A stretch of DNA of 9,511 nucleotides from UBA9732 sp963615565 (GTDB lineage Bacteria; Spirochaetota; Spirochaetia; Sphaerochaetales; Sphaerochaetaceae): contig CAVEGR010000069.1 of assembly GCA_963615565.1 (NCBI GenBank), forward strand, positions 1 to 9,511, read 5' to 3'. The position numbers were made by a program, and so were the translations under genes. Shown here piece by piece: positions 1 to 6,753 of this stretch (the first letter of the stretch is position 1; each line of letters opens with the position of its first letter). The notes under the pieces are model-generated. The model had not been told where the DNA came from. It searched no databases and worked only from the letters and a program-made list of their open reading frames with translations.

Positions 1-169
1 AGAGGTTTTTGCAAAATGAGCTTTGTGAAGATTGGTTTTGGATTTGCGAGATAAAAAGCATTTTCTGAAAACTGAAATAATACTTTGTGTATTATGAAGT
101 TAGAAGAAATGCTCTTTTAGCCGAAAAGGCAAAGCCAAGATTCATGAAGACAGTTTTGCAAAAACCTCT
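1..169. repeat. Long imperfect hairpin element with 16-bp terminal inverted repeats
   Basis: Bases 1-16 (AGAGGTTTTTGCAAAA) are the exact reverse complement of bases 154-169. Between them are further nested complementary segments: 20-25 with 130-135, 36-41 with 121-126 (one G-T pair), 58-63 with 107-112 and 77-83 with 89-95 (loop 84-88). All are compatible with one long, interrupted hairpin. There is also an 8-base palindrome, TTCATGAA, at 141-148. No convincing open reading frame is present. The element may extend past the window start, so its true end and any target duplication cannot be seen. It could be a non-autonomous miniature transposable element, a structured RNA (a leader or retron-like RNA for a gene beyond base 1), or a simple intergenic palindrome. 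The inverted repeat is seen directly; the nature of the element is inference. Confidence 0.6.
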
Positions 170-226
170 CTAATTTTTGATTTCCAAAACAAATAATATC
201 TATCTAAAAAGAATAAGAGTCAAGTG

Positions 227-268
227 AAAAAAAGAGTGGAAATCAGATTTCTCTGAACTTCCACTCTT
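227..268 (-). terminator. Rho-independent terminator of the ygeY-ygeW end of the operon
   Basis: Read on the minus strand, bases 268-259 pair with 241-232 in a perfect 10-bp stem. An inner 5-bp stem follows (256-252 with 247-243), separated by a small 2x1 internal loop and closed by a 4-base loop at 251-248. Directly after the stem comes a run of T (complement of the A run at 227-233, which includes the last stem bases). No T run follows on the plus-strand side, so it works in one direction. It starts about 20 bases after the ygeW stop codon, where a transcript from this operon should end. Confidence 0.9.
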
Positions 269-287
269 ATACTACAATAAACAGCTA

Positions 288-1481
288 TTAATAAAGCTTG
301 CGAAGATTATCTGCAGCATCCAAAGTCATGAGAGCCTTTACTGGATCCTTGACCTTTGACATGAAAATCATTGCAGCAATGACATATGGCTTGTAGGAAG
401 CCTGCTTGTAAAGTGGATCAAGGTATCTATCAAAGACTGAGTTATCAACCTCACCTTCTTTACATGAAAGACCAGTAATGTCTGCTGGCAGGCAGTGGAG
501 ATAGAGAGCCTTACCGTCTTTGGTGAGCTTCATCTTTTCTTCTGAACATGTCCAGTCTTTGTGCTCTGCATTCTGAGCAAGAAGCTTCTTCTCAAGAGCA
601 TCAATACCAGCCTTATCTCCAGCCTGGTAGAGTTTTGTTCTCTCTTCCATAGCTGCAAATGGAGCCCAGCTCTTTGGATAAACAATATCTGCATCCTTGA
701 AAGCTTCATCCATGCTGTTGCACTGCTTGAAGCTACCGCCAGTTGCTGCAGCATTCTTCTTAGCAATTTCAATACATTCTGGCATTACTTCGTAACCTTC
801 TGGATGAGCAAGTGTTACGTCCATGCCAAATCTTGTGAAAAGACCAATAACACCCTGTGGGACACTAAGTGGTTTGCCATATGATGGACTATATGCCCAT
901 GTCATAGCAACTTTCTTACCCTTAAGGTTCTCTACTCCACCAAACTGATGAATGACATGAAGCATATCTGCCATGCACTGAGTTGGGTGGTCAACATCAC
1001 ACTGAAGGTTTACAAGTGTAGGTCTCTGCTCAAGAATACCATGTCTATATCCATATTCACATGCATCAATGAATGTCTTCTGATACTTGTGGCCTTCGCC
1101 AATGAACATATCATCACGAATACCAACAACGTCTGCCATGAAAGAAACCATGTTAGCTGTTTCACGAACTGTTTCACCATGTGCAATCTGGCTGACTTTC
1201 TCGTCAAGAACCTGTTCCTCAAGACCAAGGAGGTTACATGCACTTGCGAATGAGAAACGTGTACGTGTTGAATTGTCTCTGAAAATTGAAATTCCAAGAC
1301 CAGAATCAAAAATACGAGTACTCTTGTTATGCTCTCTTAAGTCTCTGAGTGCATCAGCAACTGTGAAGATAGCATCAAGCTCTTCGTCTGTCTTATCCCA
1401 TGTCCAATAAAAATCATTCTTGTACATGTTATTGATGTGCAAGGTTTCAAGATGTCTTGCAAGTTCTAAAGCTTTGCTCAT
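288..1481 (-). CDS. ygeW: YgeW, knotted carbamoyltransferase of the selenium/purine cluster
   Basis: A 397-residue homologue of E. coli YgeW (about 396 residues), from the aspartate/ornithine carbamoyltransferase superfamily; cytoplasmic. The carbamoyl-phosphate loop is visible as FRDNSTRTRFS (residues 67-77, STRTR at 71-75). Other landmarks are SQIAHGETVRETAN (97-110), DVDHPTQ (162-168) and HCLPAD (329-334). The middle block with MTWAYSPSYGKPLSVPQG (193-210) is typical of YgeW rather than of ordinary ornithine transcarbamylase. The ATG at 1481 follows AGAGGA (1496-1491) by 9 bases, and the upstream ygeY stop lies only 16 bases before the start, so the two are co-transcribed and probably translationally coupled. 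It is the last gene before the terminator. The natural substrate of the family is not evident from sequence. A catabolic role, moving a carbamoyl group from a ureido intermediate to phosphate, fits the context but is inference. Confidence 0.95.
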   Translation of the reverse strand: MSKALELARHLETLHINNMYKNDFYWTWDKTDEELDAIFTVADALRDLREHNKSTRIFDSGLGISIFRDNSTRTRFSFASACNLLGLEEQVLDEKVSQIAHGETVRETANMVSFMADVVGIRDDMFIGEGHKYQKTFIDACEYGYRHGILEQRPTLVNLQCDVDHPTQCMADMLHVIHQFGGVENLKGKKVAMTWAYSPSYGKPLSVPQGVIGLFTRFGMDVTLAHPEGYEVMPECIEIAKKNAAATGGSFKQCNSMDEAFKDADIVYPKSWAPFAAMEERTKLYQAGDKAGIDALEKKLLAQNAEHKDWTCSEEKMKLTKDGKALYLHCLPADITGLSCKEGEVDNSVFDRYLDPLYKQASYKPYVIAAMIFMSKVKDPVKALMTLDAADNLRKLY

Positions 1482-1497
1482 TTTCTAAAATCCTCTC

Positions 1498-2892
1498 TTA
1501 ACGAATCTTATTTCCTGTAAGTTCCTGACGGAAAGATGTTGCGCTTCCGTCTTTATCTTCTGGCTTATAAAGCATAGGTACTGCTGCATAAAGAGCTGCA
1601 CATACTACAAGGTCATGCTTCCATGTAATCTCGTTTGGTGCATGTGCCTGTGATTCTGCACCAGGTCCAAAACCTACGCATGGGATGCCGTAACGGCCCT
1701 GAATTGATACGCCGTTTGTGGAGAATGTCCACTTGTCGCAAAGTGGGCGGCCTTCTCTCTTTTCTTTTGCAACGTCATCGGCCCAAAGTCTTGTGTCTCC
1801 CCAAAGAGCTTTGTGAGCATCTACCAATGCCTTGACATGTGGAGCGCTCTCTTTGTTAATCCAAGTTGGGAAGAAGCATTCTGTCTCATAGACGTGGCCA
1901 GTCCATGCTGGTCTGTCATACATATACATAGAAACTTTGACGTCCTTTGCGTACTTCTTGCATGCTGGAAGATCTTCAATTTCCTTAAGACATGACTTGT
2001 AAGTCTCGCCTGCTGTCATTCTGCGGTCAATTGAAATTGCACAGCTGTCTGCAACTGCACATCTGGATGGTGATGTGTAGAAAATCTGAGATGTAGTACA
2101 TGTGCCTCTTCCAAGGAAGCGTGCATCTTCATAGTGCTCTGGGTTGTACTTTGGATCAAGCATCTTTGCAAGGCCATGGATGTTCTCATTGTCTGCAGAG
2201 TTCTCATTGAGATCTCTTACGTTGAGAATAATCTCTGCCATCTTATGGATAGCGTTATCGCCTCTTTCTGGAGCAGAACCGTGGCATGAAACACCGTGAA
2301 CATCAACTCTAATTTCCATTCTGCCTCTATGGCCTCTGTAGATACCTCCATCTGTTGGCTCTGTTGAAATTACAAACTCAATTTGTTTTGCAGCATCTTC
2401 TGGACCGTTGAAGTATTCGTTGACAATTGACTGCCAGCACATACCATCACAGTCTTCTTCCTGAACTGAACCTACAACCATGATTTTGTAACCTTCTGGA
2501 ATAAGTCCAAGGTCTTTCATGATTTTTGTTCCATAGACAGCTGAAGACATTCCGCCTTCTTGGTCAGAACCACCACGTCCATAGATTTGAGTCTCATTCT
2601 CCCAACCCTTGTAAGGATCAGCAGTCCAGTTCTCAATATTTCCAATACCAACTGTATCAATGTGGGAATCAATAGCAATAATCTTGTCACCATTTCCCAT
2701 CCAGCCTATGACATTTCCTAATTTATCAATCTCAACCTTGTCATAGCCGAGCTTTTCCATTTCTTCTTTAATTCTATAAACGACACCTTTTTCTTCACAG
2801 CTCTCAGATGGAATTGCAATCATATCTCTGAGAAACTTTGTCATTGAAGGGCCGTAAGCTTCGGCAGCCTTCTTAATGGCAGCAAAATCCAT
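1498..2892 (-). CDS. ygeY: YgeY, M20-family metallohydrolase linked to selenium/purine metabolism
   Basis: A 464-residue di-zinc hydrolase of the M20 peptidase/deacylase superfamily, of the YgeY type. All expected metal and catalytic residues are visible: H77 and D79 in SHIDT, bridging D110 in GGSDQEGG, E145-E146 in VQEED (catalytic base and metal ligand), E178 in STEPTD, and H417 in AHAPNE. A dimerisation-type lid domain should lie near residues 190-310, with VSCHGSAPERGDNA at 201-214. From memory the E. coli protein is about 403 residues. The extra length here appears as insertions near residues 237-258 and 366-384 and a C-terminal tail after about 442. The ATG at 2892 is chosen because GGAGG lies 6 bases upstream; an in-frame ATG at 2913 has no such site. 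It probably hydrolyses an amide bond in a ring-opened purine-derived intermediate, but the substrate is inferred only from the family's genomic association. Confidence 0.94.
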   Translation of the reverse strand: MDFAAIKKAAEAYGPSMTKFLRDMIAIPSESCEEKGVVYRIKEEMEKLGYDKVEIDKLGNVIGWMGNGDKIIAIDSHIDTVGIGNIENWTADPYKGWENETQIYGRGGSDQEGGMSSAVYGTKIMKDLGLIPEGYKIMVVGSVQEEDCDGMCWQSIVNEYFNGPEDAAKQIEFVISTEPTDGGIYRGHRGRMEIRVDVHGVSCHGSAPERGDNAIHKMAEIILNVRDLNENSADNENIHGLAKMLDPKYNPEHYEDARFLGRGTCTTSQIFYTSPSRCAVADSCAISIDRRMTAGETYKSCLKEIEDLPACKKYAKDVKVSMYMYDRPAWTGHVYETECFFPTWINKESAPHVKALVDAHKALWGDTRLWADDVAKEKREGRPLCDKWTFSTNGVSIQGRYGIPCVGFGPGAESQAHAPNEITWKHDLVVCAALYAAVPMLYKPEDKDGSATSFRQELTGNKIR

Positions 2893-2898
2893 AAACTT

Positions 2899-2903
2899 CC
2901 TCC
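2899..2903 (-). promoter_or_regulatory. Ribosome binding site fixing the ygeY start
   Basis: The minus strand reads GGAGG here, 6 bases before the ATG at 2892. The alternative in-frame ATG at 2913 lies upstream of this site and lacks a purine-rich motif at the right distance, so translation most likely begins at 2892 and not 7 codons earlier. Confidence 0.85.
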
Positions 2904-2950
2904 ATTTTTGCATTTGACATAACCTGCCAAATCAAATCTAGTGAGAAGTT

Positions 2951-2980
2951 TACAACGCAATGCAACAAATTGCAACAAAT
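2951..2980. repeat. Tandem 10-bp direct repeats, possible operator
   Basis: TGCAACAAAT occurs twice back to back (2961-2970 and 2971-2980). A related, degenerate unit precedes it (TACAACGCAA, 2951-2960). The 10-base period is close to one helical turn, so the copies face the same side of the DNA, and they sit inside the only sizeable intergenic gap. A regulator-binding array is possible; this is inference. Confidence 0.45.
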
Positions 2981-3023
2981 TTTTACAGTTCACAAACCCC
3001 ATTTCAAAAGATTTCAAGAGATT

Positions 3024-3872
3024 CTAAACAAATTTAATACTATGTCTACCATCTGGCAGGACTTCAATATCCCAGTTTACAAACTCAATACCAAGATTTC
3101 TGCCAAATTCAAGACCTGGTTCAATTGATATATGCTCAGGTTTGTGCGCATCACTGTTACAACAAATCTTAACACCAGCATCAAGTGCCATCTCCCAAAA
3201 TTCTCTAATAGGATAATGACAACGAATTTGACCACCAATCTCTGCCTGTCCCTTTCTAAGTCCGTAACAGTTAACTTCAAGCGGCATATTGTGCTCAACT
3301 GCACATTGAATAATATCTTTAGATGCAGCCTTAAGCTCCACAGTCCATGCAGTATTATAAGCAAACAAATCTGGATGAGCACACAGCAAAAAGAGGCCCG
3401 ATTCTATTGCATTAGTGTAATTTTTCACATATTCACCCAAAAATGGGATATAGTTTGGGATTTTATTAGGATAAATATCTGCACCTGTAATTGGATCATG
3501 ATGAAAGTGAACGGCTCCAATTAAATAGTCAAAATTCTGCCTATCTAAAAGTTCATCTTTATAATATGAGTAGTATTGAAAAAGAGAGTCACACTCGGCA
3601 CCAAGAAGAATCTTCAGAGCGGTATTGCCCAATTTCTCTTCCTCTTCACGAGCCTTAAGAACATCTGCCATATATAATGGTAAAGTTTCATACTTCATGC
3701 GTGATTTTGGCCATCTATTATCGGGTACTGGGCAATGCTCAGAAAAACCTAAGACAGAGAGTTTTCTCTCTGCCTTAGCCTCTTTTACAAAATCACTAAT
3801 CTCACCTTCTCCATGGCCGCAATACCACGAATGGGTGTGTAAATTAACTTTATCCTGAGAATAAACAGACAT
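3024..3872 (-). CDS. PHP-domain phosphoesterase, histidinol-phosphatase (HisK/HisJ) type
   Basis: A 282-residue single-domain protein of the PHP metallo-phosphoesterase superfamily; no signal peptide or membrane segment. The full metal-ligand set is visible: H12 and H14 in NLHTH, H20, H46 in SEHCP, E93 in GAECD, H122/H124 in VHFHH, H166 in AHPD, and D241/H243 in NSDAH. It should therefore be an active tri-metal phosphoesterase. Length and layout match histidinol-phosphatase-like proteins. No histidine biosynthesis gene is nearby, and the gene starts one base after the xdhD stop (TAA-A-ATG). Its own Shine-Dalgarno site is poor, so translation probably depends on coupling to xdhD. The context suggests a phosphorylated intermediate or nucleotide linked to purine or molybdenum hydroxylase metabolism instead of histidinol phosphate. 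The family call is secure; the substrate is unknown. Confidence 0.88.
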   Translation of the reverse strand: MSVYSQDKVNLHTHSWYCGHGEGEISDFVKEAKAERKLSVLGFSEHCPVPDNRWPKSRMKYETLPLYMADVLKAREEEEKLGNTALKILLGAECDSLFQYYSYYKDELLDRQNFDYLIGAVHFHHDPITGADIYPNKIPNYIPFLGEYVKNYTNAIESGLFLLCAHPDLFAYNTAWTVELKAASKDIIQCAVEHNMPLEVNCYGLRKGQAEIGGQIRCHYPIREFWEMALDAGVKICCNSDAHKPEHISIEPGLEFGRNLGIEFVNWDIEVLPDGRHSIKFV

Positions 3873-3873
3873 T

Positions 3874-6753
3874 TTAAATTTTACCTAATGCCTTGAGAAG
3901 TTTCTCTGGTGTCATTGGCCAGCTTGTAATCCATGCGCCACATGCATCATGAATTGCAATGCCAATAGCAGGAGCAGCTCCATTACATGCAATTTCTGAA
4001 ATTGACTTAGCACCAAATGGACCATAAGCATCATTTACATCAATAAGAACAGACTTAAAATCTTCTGGAGCTTCAGAAATCATAGGAACTCCGTAATCTG
4101 TCATATTAGCATTAATGCAAACACCATCCTTGTCTAATATCATGTCTTCATACATTGAGTGACCAATGGACTTCATAACAGCACCATACATTTGACAAAG
4201 AGCAACTTCTGGGTTAATAGGAGTTCCTGCATCCTGAAGAGCATAGAACTTCTGAACCTTCATCTCGCCTGTTCTAATATTAACTGCAACTTGAGCAAAA
4301 TGAGCACCATAAGGAACAGAAGATGCTTTTGTAATAAATGTTCCATGTGCAATCATTTGTCCATGACCGTCACCGGCACAAGCTGAGTGGGAAATCTCAT
4401 AATAAGAACGAGTCTTGCCTGTCTTTGAAGAGAAAACTTCACCTGGATATCTTACATCAAGATCTTTTTCATCTTCACCCATCTGGTAGGCCGCCTCAGT
4501 GATAATCATATCCTTTAGCTTTTTAGTTGCAACTAGTGAAGCATTTCCACTGAAGAACGTTCCAGATGAAGCATATGCACCAGTATCAAAAGCACAAGAG
4601 TCAGTATCTCCAGAAATAACCGAAATTCTATCCATAGGAAGCTTGAGAATCTCAGCTACAATCTTTGCAGATATTGTATCTAGCCCTGTTCCAAGATCTG
4701 CACCACCACTGTTGAGAATGACAGTACCATCTGTCTCAAGTTTTGCAATAGCCTCAGCGTGGTCTAGTCCAGGAAGTCCAGAGCCTTGCATAATCATTGC
4801 AAAGCCTTTTCCAATTTTCCAGTTTGGATCACCGCTTTCTTCGCGCTTTCCCCACTGTATCATGTCGCAACCTTTGCGGATTGCTTCATCAAGACCACAA
4901 GAACCAACTGGGACAACTGCACCTTCACGACCTTCACCAAGACCCTTGAGGATTTCAAGCATGTAGCCTTCTTCAACGTGGTTTTTAAGAACCATATCCT
5001 TGTAGTCAATGCCTAGCTTTTCAGCTAAAAGCGACATTGCCATCATAAGACCATATGTTCCTTTTGGAGTTCCGTAACCTTGGTATGCACCTGCAGGTGG
5101 AGTATTTGTATAAAAGACCTTCAGATCATATTTCATGTTGTCAACTTTAAATAAAGGCAAAGTTTTTGAACAACTATTCATAGGAACTGTCAGGCAGTGG
5201 TTACCGTATGGGCCTGTATTTGCACAAACTTCCATGTAAATGCCGGTAATCTGGCCATCTTTGTTACCAGACATCTTTACATACACTCTCATTGGATGAC
5301 GAGTTGAGTTTGCAATAAACTCTTCTTCTCTAGTATTGTGGCACAAAACAGGCTTACCAGTTACATATGCTGCATAACCTGTAAGATCTTCAATGAGAAT
5401 GTCTTGTTTAGAGCCATATCCGCCACCAACACGAGTTTTAATGATATGAATTCTATTTTCTGGAAGTCCTGTGACCCAACCTACAATTCTTCTTACGTGG
5501 TAAGGAACCTGTGTTGAAGCATAAACTGTAAGGCGCTGACCTTCCATGCGAGCAAAACAAATATGTGTTTCAAGTGGAGTATGCTGAATTTGGCTAGTTT
5601 GATAAGTACATTCAACAACAGCATCTGATGTAGCAAAGGCTTTATCAACATCACCAATGTGGCCCTTGTTGGAAGCTGCAATATTATGTTTGATATCTGC
5701 ACCAAGTGGAAATTGGTAAATAACCTTTCCTTCTCGTGGATCACCGGCTGTCTTGTTATACTCGTCCAAATTGGCAGGAGTTCCAGCTCTATACTCTACA
5801 ATACCATTGTGAACAATTGGAGCACCTGGAGCCATAGCTTCTTCAACAGTAAAAACAGCTGGAAGAACTTCATAGTCAACTTTAATGAGTTTGCAAGCCT
5901 CTTTTGCAGCTTCTAAAGTTTCAGCAATAACTGCAGCAACTCTGTCTCCCACATGTCTAACTTTCAAGTTAAACAATCTTCTATCATGTGGAGACGGCTC
6001 AGGATTTCCCTGTCCTGCCTGCATGTAGTGAGTTTCTGGAGTATTGTAAGCTGTCAGAATCTCAATAACACCATCAACCTTCATAGCCTCTCTAGTATCA
6101 ATGGAATTGATATAAGCACTAGCATGTGGACTTCTTAAAACCACCATATGACAAGTATCAGCAGGAACAAAGTCTTCTACAAATGCTTTATCTCCAGTAA
6201 CAAGCTGAGGCCCATCAATCTTGGACAGAGGTTTTCCAATTACATCACATTCTGGTCTAAAAGAAGGTGCAATAGTAGATTGATAAGAACCAGTTTTCAT
6301 TCTCTCTTGTGCAAGTTTTACTGCAAGATAGTAATGTTCATAACCAGCATCTCTGATAAAAATACCAGAAAGACAGTCCTTAATTTCTTCTTTTGTAGGA
6401 TTTGGATTATTTTCCAAAAGCCATGTTAAAAGAAGAGCTGCAGCTGGTGCATTATAAGCACTTTGAACAATACCAGCATCAATCATAGCCTGTTGAACAA
6501 TAGTCAAATGAGTAGGACTTCCAAGACCATCTGGAGTTCTAATTTCACAGCCTTCTACTTCTCCTGCAAGTACCAAATTAGAGAAAACAGGTGTGCCATC
6601 AACTAGAACAGTATCACTACCACAGAAACCTTCAGCATCATCACTATCACGAACAGCCAAGTTGCCATTCATTAGAAGCATCTCTCTGAGTTTAGTTGAA
6701 GGCTCAACATTGAAGGTTCTATTTCTTCCATTTATAATGCAATGTACTTTCAT
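3874..6753 (-). CDS. xdhD: XdhD, selenium-dependent molybdenum hydroxylase (xanthine dehydrogenase-like) with a degenerate ferredoxin domain
   Basis: A 959-residue protein, nearly the same length as E. coli XdhD (956) and similar along its whole length. Residues 1-150 have the fold pattern of the two-domain [2Fe-2S] module of xanthine dehydrogenase, but the cluster cysteines are gone: GFCGSD (42-47) keeps one, IVQSAYNAPA (95-104) stands where QCGFCTPG is usual, and IFIRDAGY (131-138) where NLCRCTGY is usual. Residues about 180-959 form the molybdopterin domains: EPSPHDRR (252-259), STQ (413-415), GGGYGSKQ (443-450), AYQGYG (556-561), GGADLGTG (683-690), GDTD (715-718), and GAKSISE with catalytic Glu920. 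The ATG at 6753 follows GGAGG by 7 bases and overlaps the ygfM stop by 4 bases (ATGA). The likely reaction is hydroxylation, or the reverse, of a purine or related heterocycle. Selenium in such enzymes is a labile cofactor, not selenocysteine, and no in-frame UGA is read through. The exact substrate is not provable from sequence. Confidence 0.95.
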   Translation of the reverse strand: MKVHCIINGRNRTFNVEPSTKLREMLLMNGNLAVRDSDDAEGFCGSDTVLVDGTPVFSNLVLAGEVEGCEIRTPDGLGSPTHLTIVQQAMIDAGIVQSAYNAPAAALLLTWLLENNPNPTKEEIKDCLSGIFIRDAGYEHYYLAVKLAQERMKTGSYQSTIAPSFRPECDVIGKPLSKIDGPQLVTGDKAFVEDFVPADTCHMVVLRSPHASAYINSIDTREAMKVDGVIEILTAYNTPETHYMQAGQGNPEPSPHDRRLFNLKVRHVGDRVAAVIAETLEAAKEACKLIKVDYEVLPAVFTVEEAMAPGAPIVHNGIVEYRAGTPANLDEYNKTAGDPREGKVIYQFPLGADIKHNIAASNKGHIGDVDKAFATSDAVVECTYQTSQIQHTPLETHICFARMEGQRLTVYASTQVPYHVRRIVGWVTGLPENRIHIIKTRVGGGYGSKQDILIEDLTGYAAYVTGKPVLCHNTREEEFIANSTRHPMRVYVKMSGNKDGQITGIYMEVCANTGPYGNHCLTVPMNSCSKTLPLFKVDNMKYDLKVFYTNTPPAGAYQGYGTPKGTYGLMMAMSLLAEKLGIDYKDMVLKNHVEEGYMLEILKGLGEGREGAVVPVGSCGLDEAIRKGCDMIQWGKREESGDPNWKIGKGFAMIMQGSGLPGLDHAEAIAKLETDGTVILNSGGADLGTGLDTISAKIVAEILKLPMDRISVISGDTDSCAFDTGAYASSGTFFSGNASLVATKKLKDMIITEAAYQMGEDEKDLDVRYPGEVFSSKTGKTRSYYEISHSACAGDGHGQMIAHGTFITKASSVPYGAHFAQVAVNIRTGEMKVQKFYALQDAGTPINPEVALCQMYGAVMKSIGHSMYEDMILDKDGVCINANMTDYGVPMISEAPEDFKSVLIDVNDAYGPFGAKSISEIACNGAAPAIGIAIHDACGAWITSWPMTPEKLLKALGKI

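Larger units (their letters stand above)
2893..3023 (-). promoter_or_regulatory. Candidate internal promoter region before ygeY
   Basis: This 131-base gap is the largest fully contained break between genes in the block. On the minus strand two weak sigma-70-like pairs can be drawn: TTGAAA (3007-3002), 16 bases, TAAAAA (2985-2980); and TTGCAA (2975-2970), 17 bases, TAAACT (2952-2947). The second pair overlaps a 10-base direct repeat. No intrinsic terminator is visible after the PHP gene stop at 3024, so ygeY-ygeW may be transcribed both by read-through and from here. AT-rich DNA gives such matches by chance, hence the low confidence. Confidence 0.35.

Noticed and set aside
1..180. The 16-bp inverted repeat followed by CTAATTTTTG as an intrinsic terminator for a plus-strand gene
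   Set aside because: The loop between the arms is about 137 bases and the T run is short and delayed, unlike a normal intrinsic terminator. The compact hairpin at 227-268 is the real terminator and acts on the minus strand.
288..1481. Ornithine or aspartate carbamoyltransferase of arginine or pyrimidine metabolism
   Set aside because: The sequence matches YgeW along its full length, including family-specific blocks, is longer than typical OTCase or ATCase, and lies next to ygeY in a molybdenum hydroxylase cluster.
2893..2913. Upstream in-frame ATG at 2913 as the ygeY start
   Set aside because: The GGAGG at 2903-2899 lies downstream of it and is correctly spaced for the ATG at 2892. The ATG at 2913 has no purine-rich site before it.
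2961..2980. Start of a CRISPR-like array
   Set aside because: Only two exact 10-base units in direct contact, with no spacers and no cas genes.
4499..4966. Plus-strand open frame of 155 codons, and several others of 60-130 codons over the whole window
   Set aside because: They all lie antisense to, or out of frame with, long genes of clear family identity. None has recognisable motifs or a convincing independent ribosome site, so they are shadows of the real genes.
3874..6753. A selenoprotein with in-frame UGA/SECIS
   Set aside because: The frame has no internal stop, and selenium in this enzyme class is a labile non-protein cofactor. Nothing in the window suggests selenocysteine insertion.
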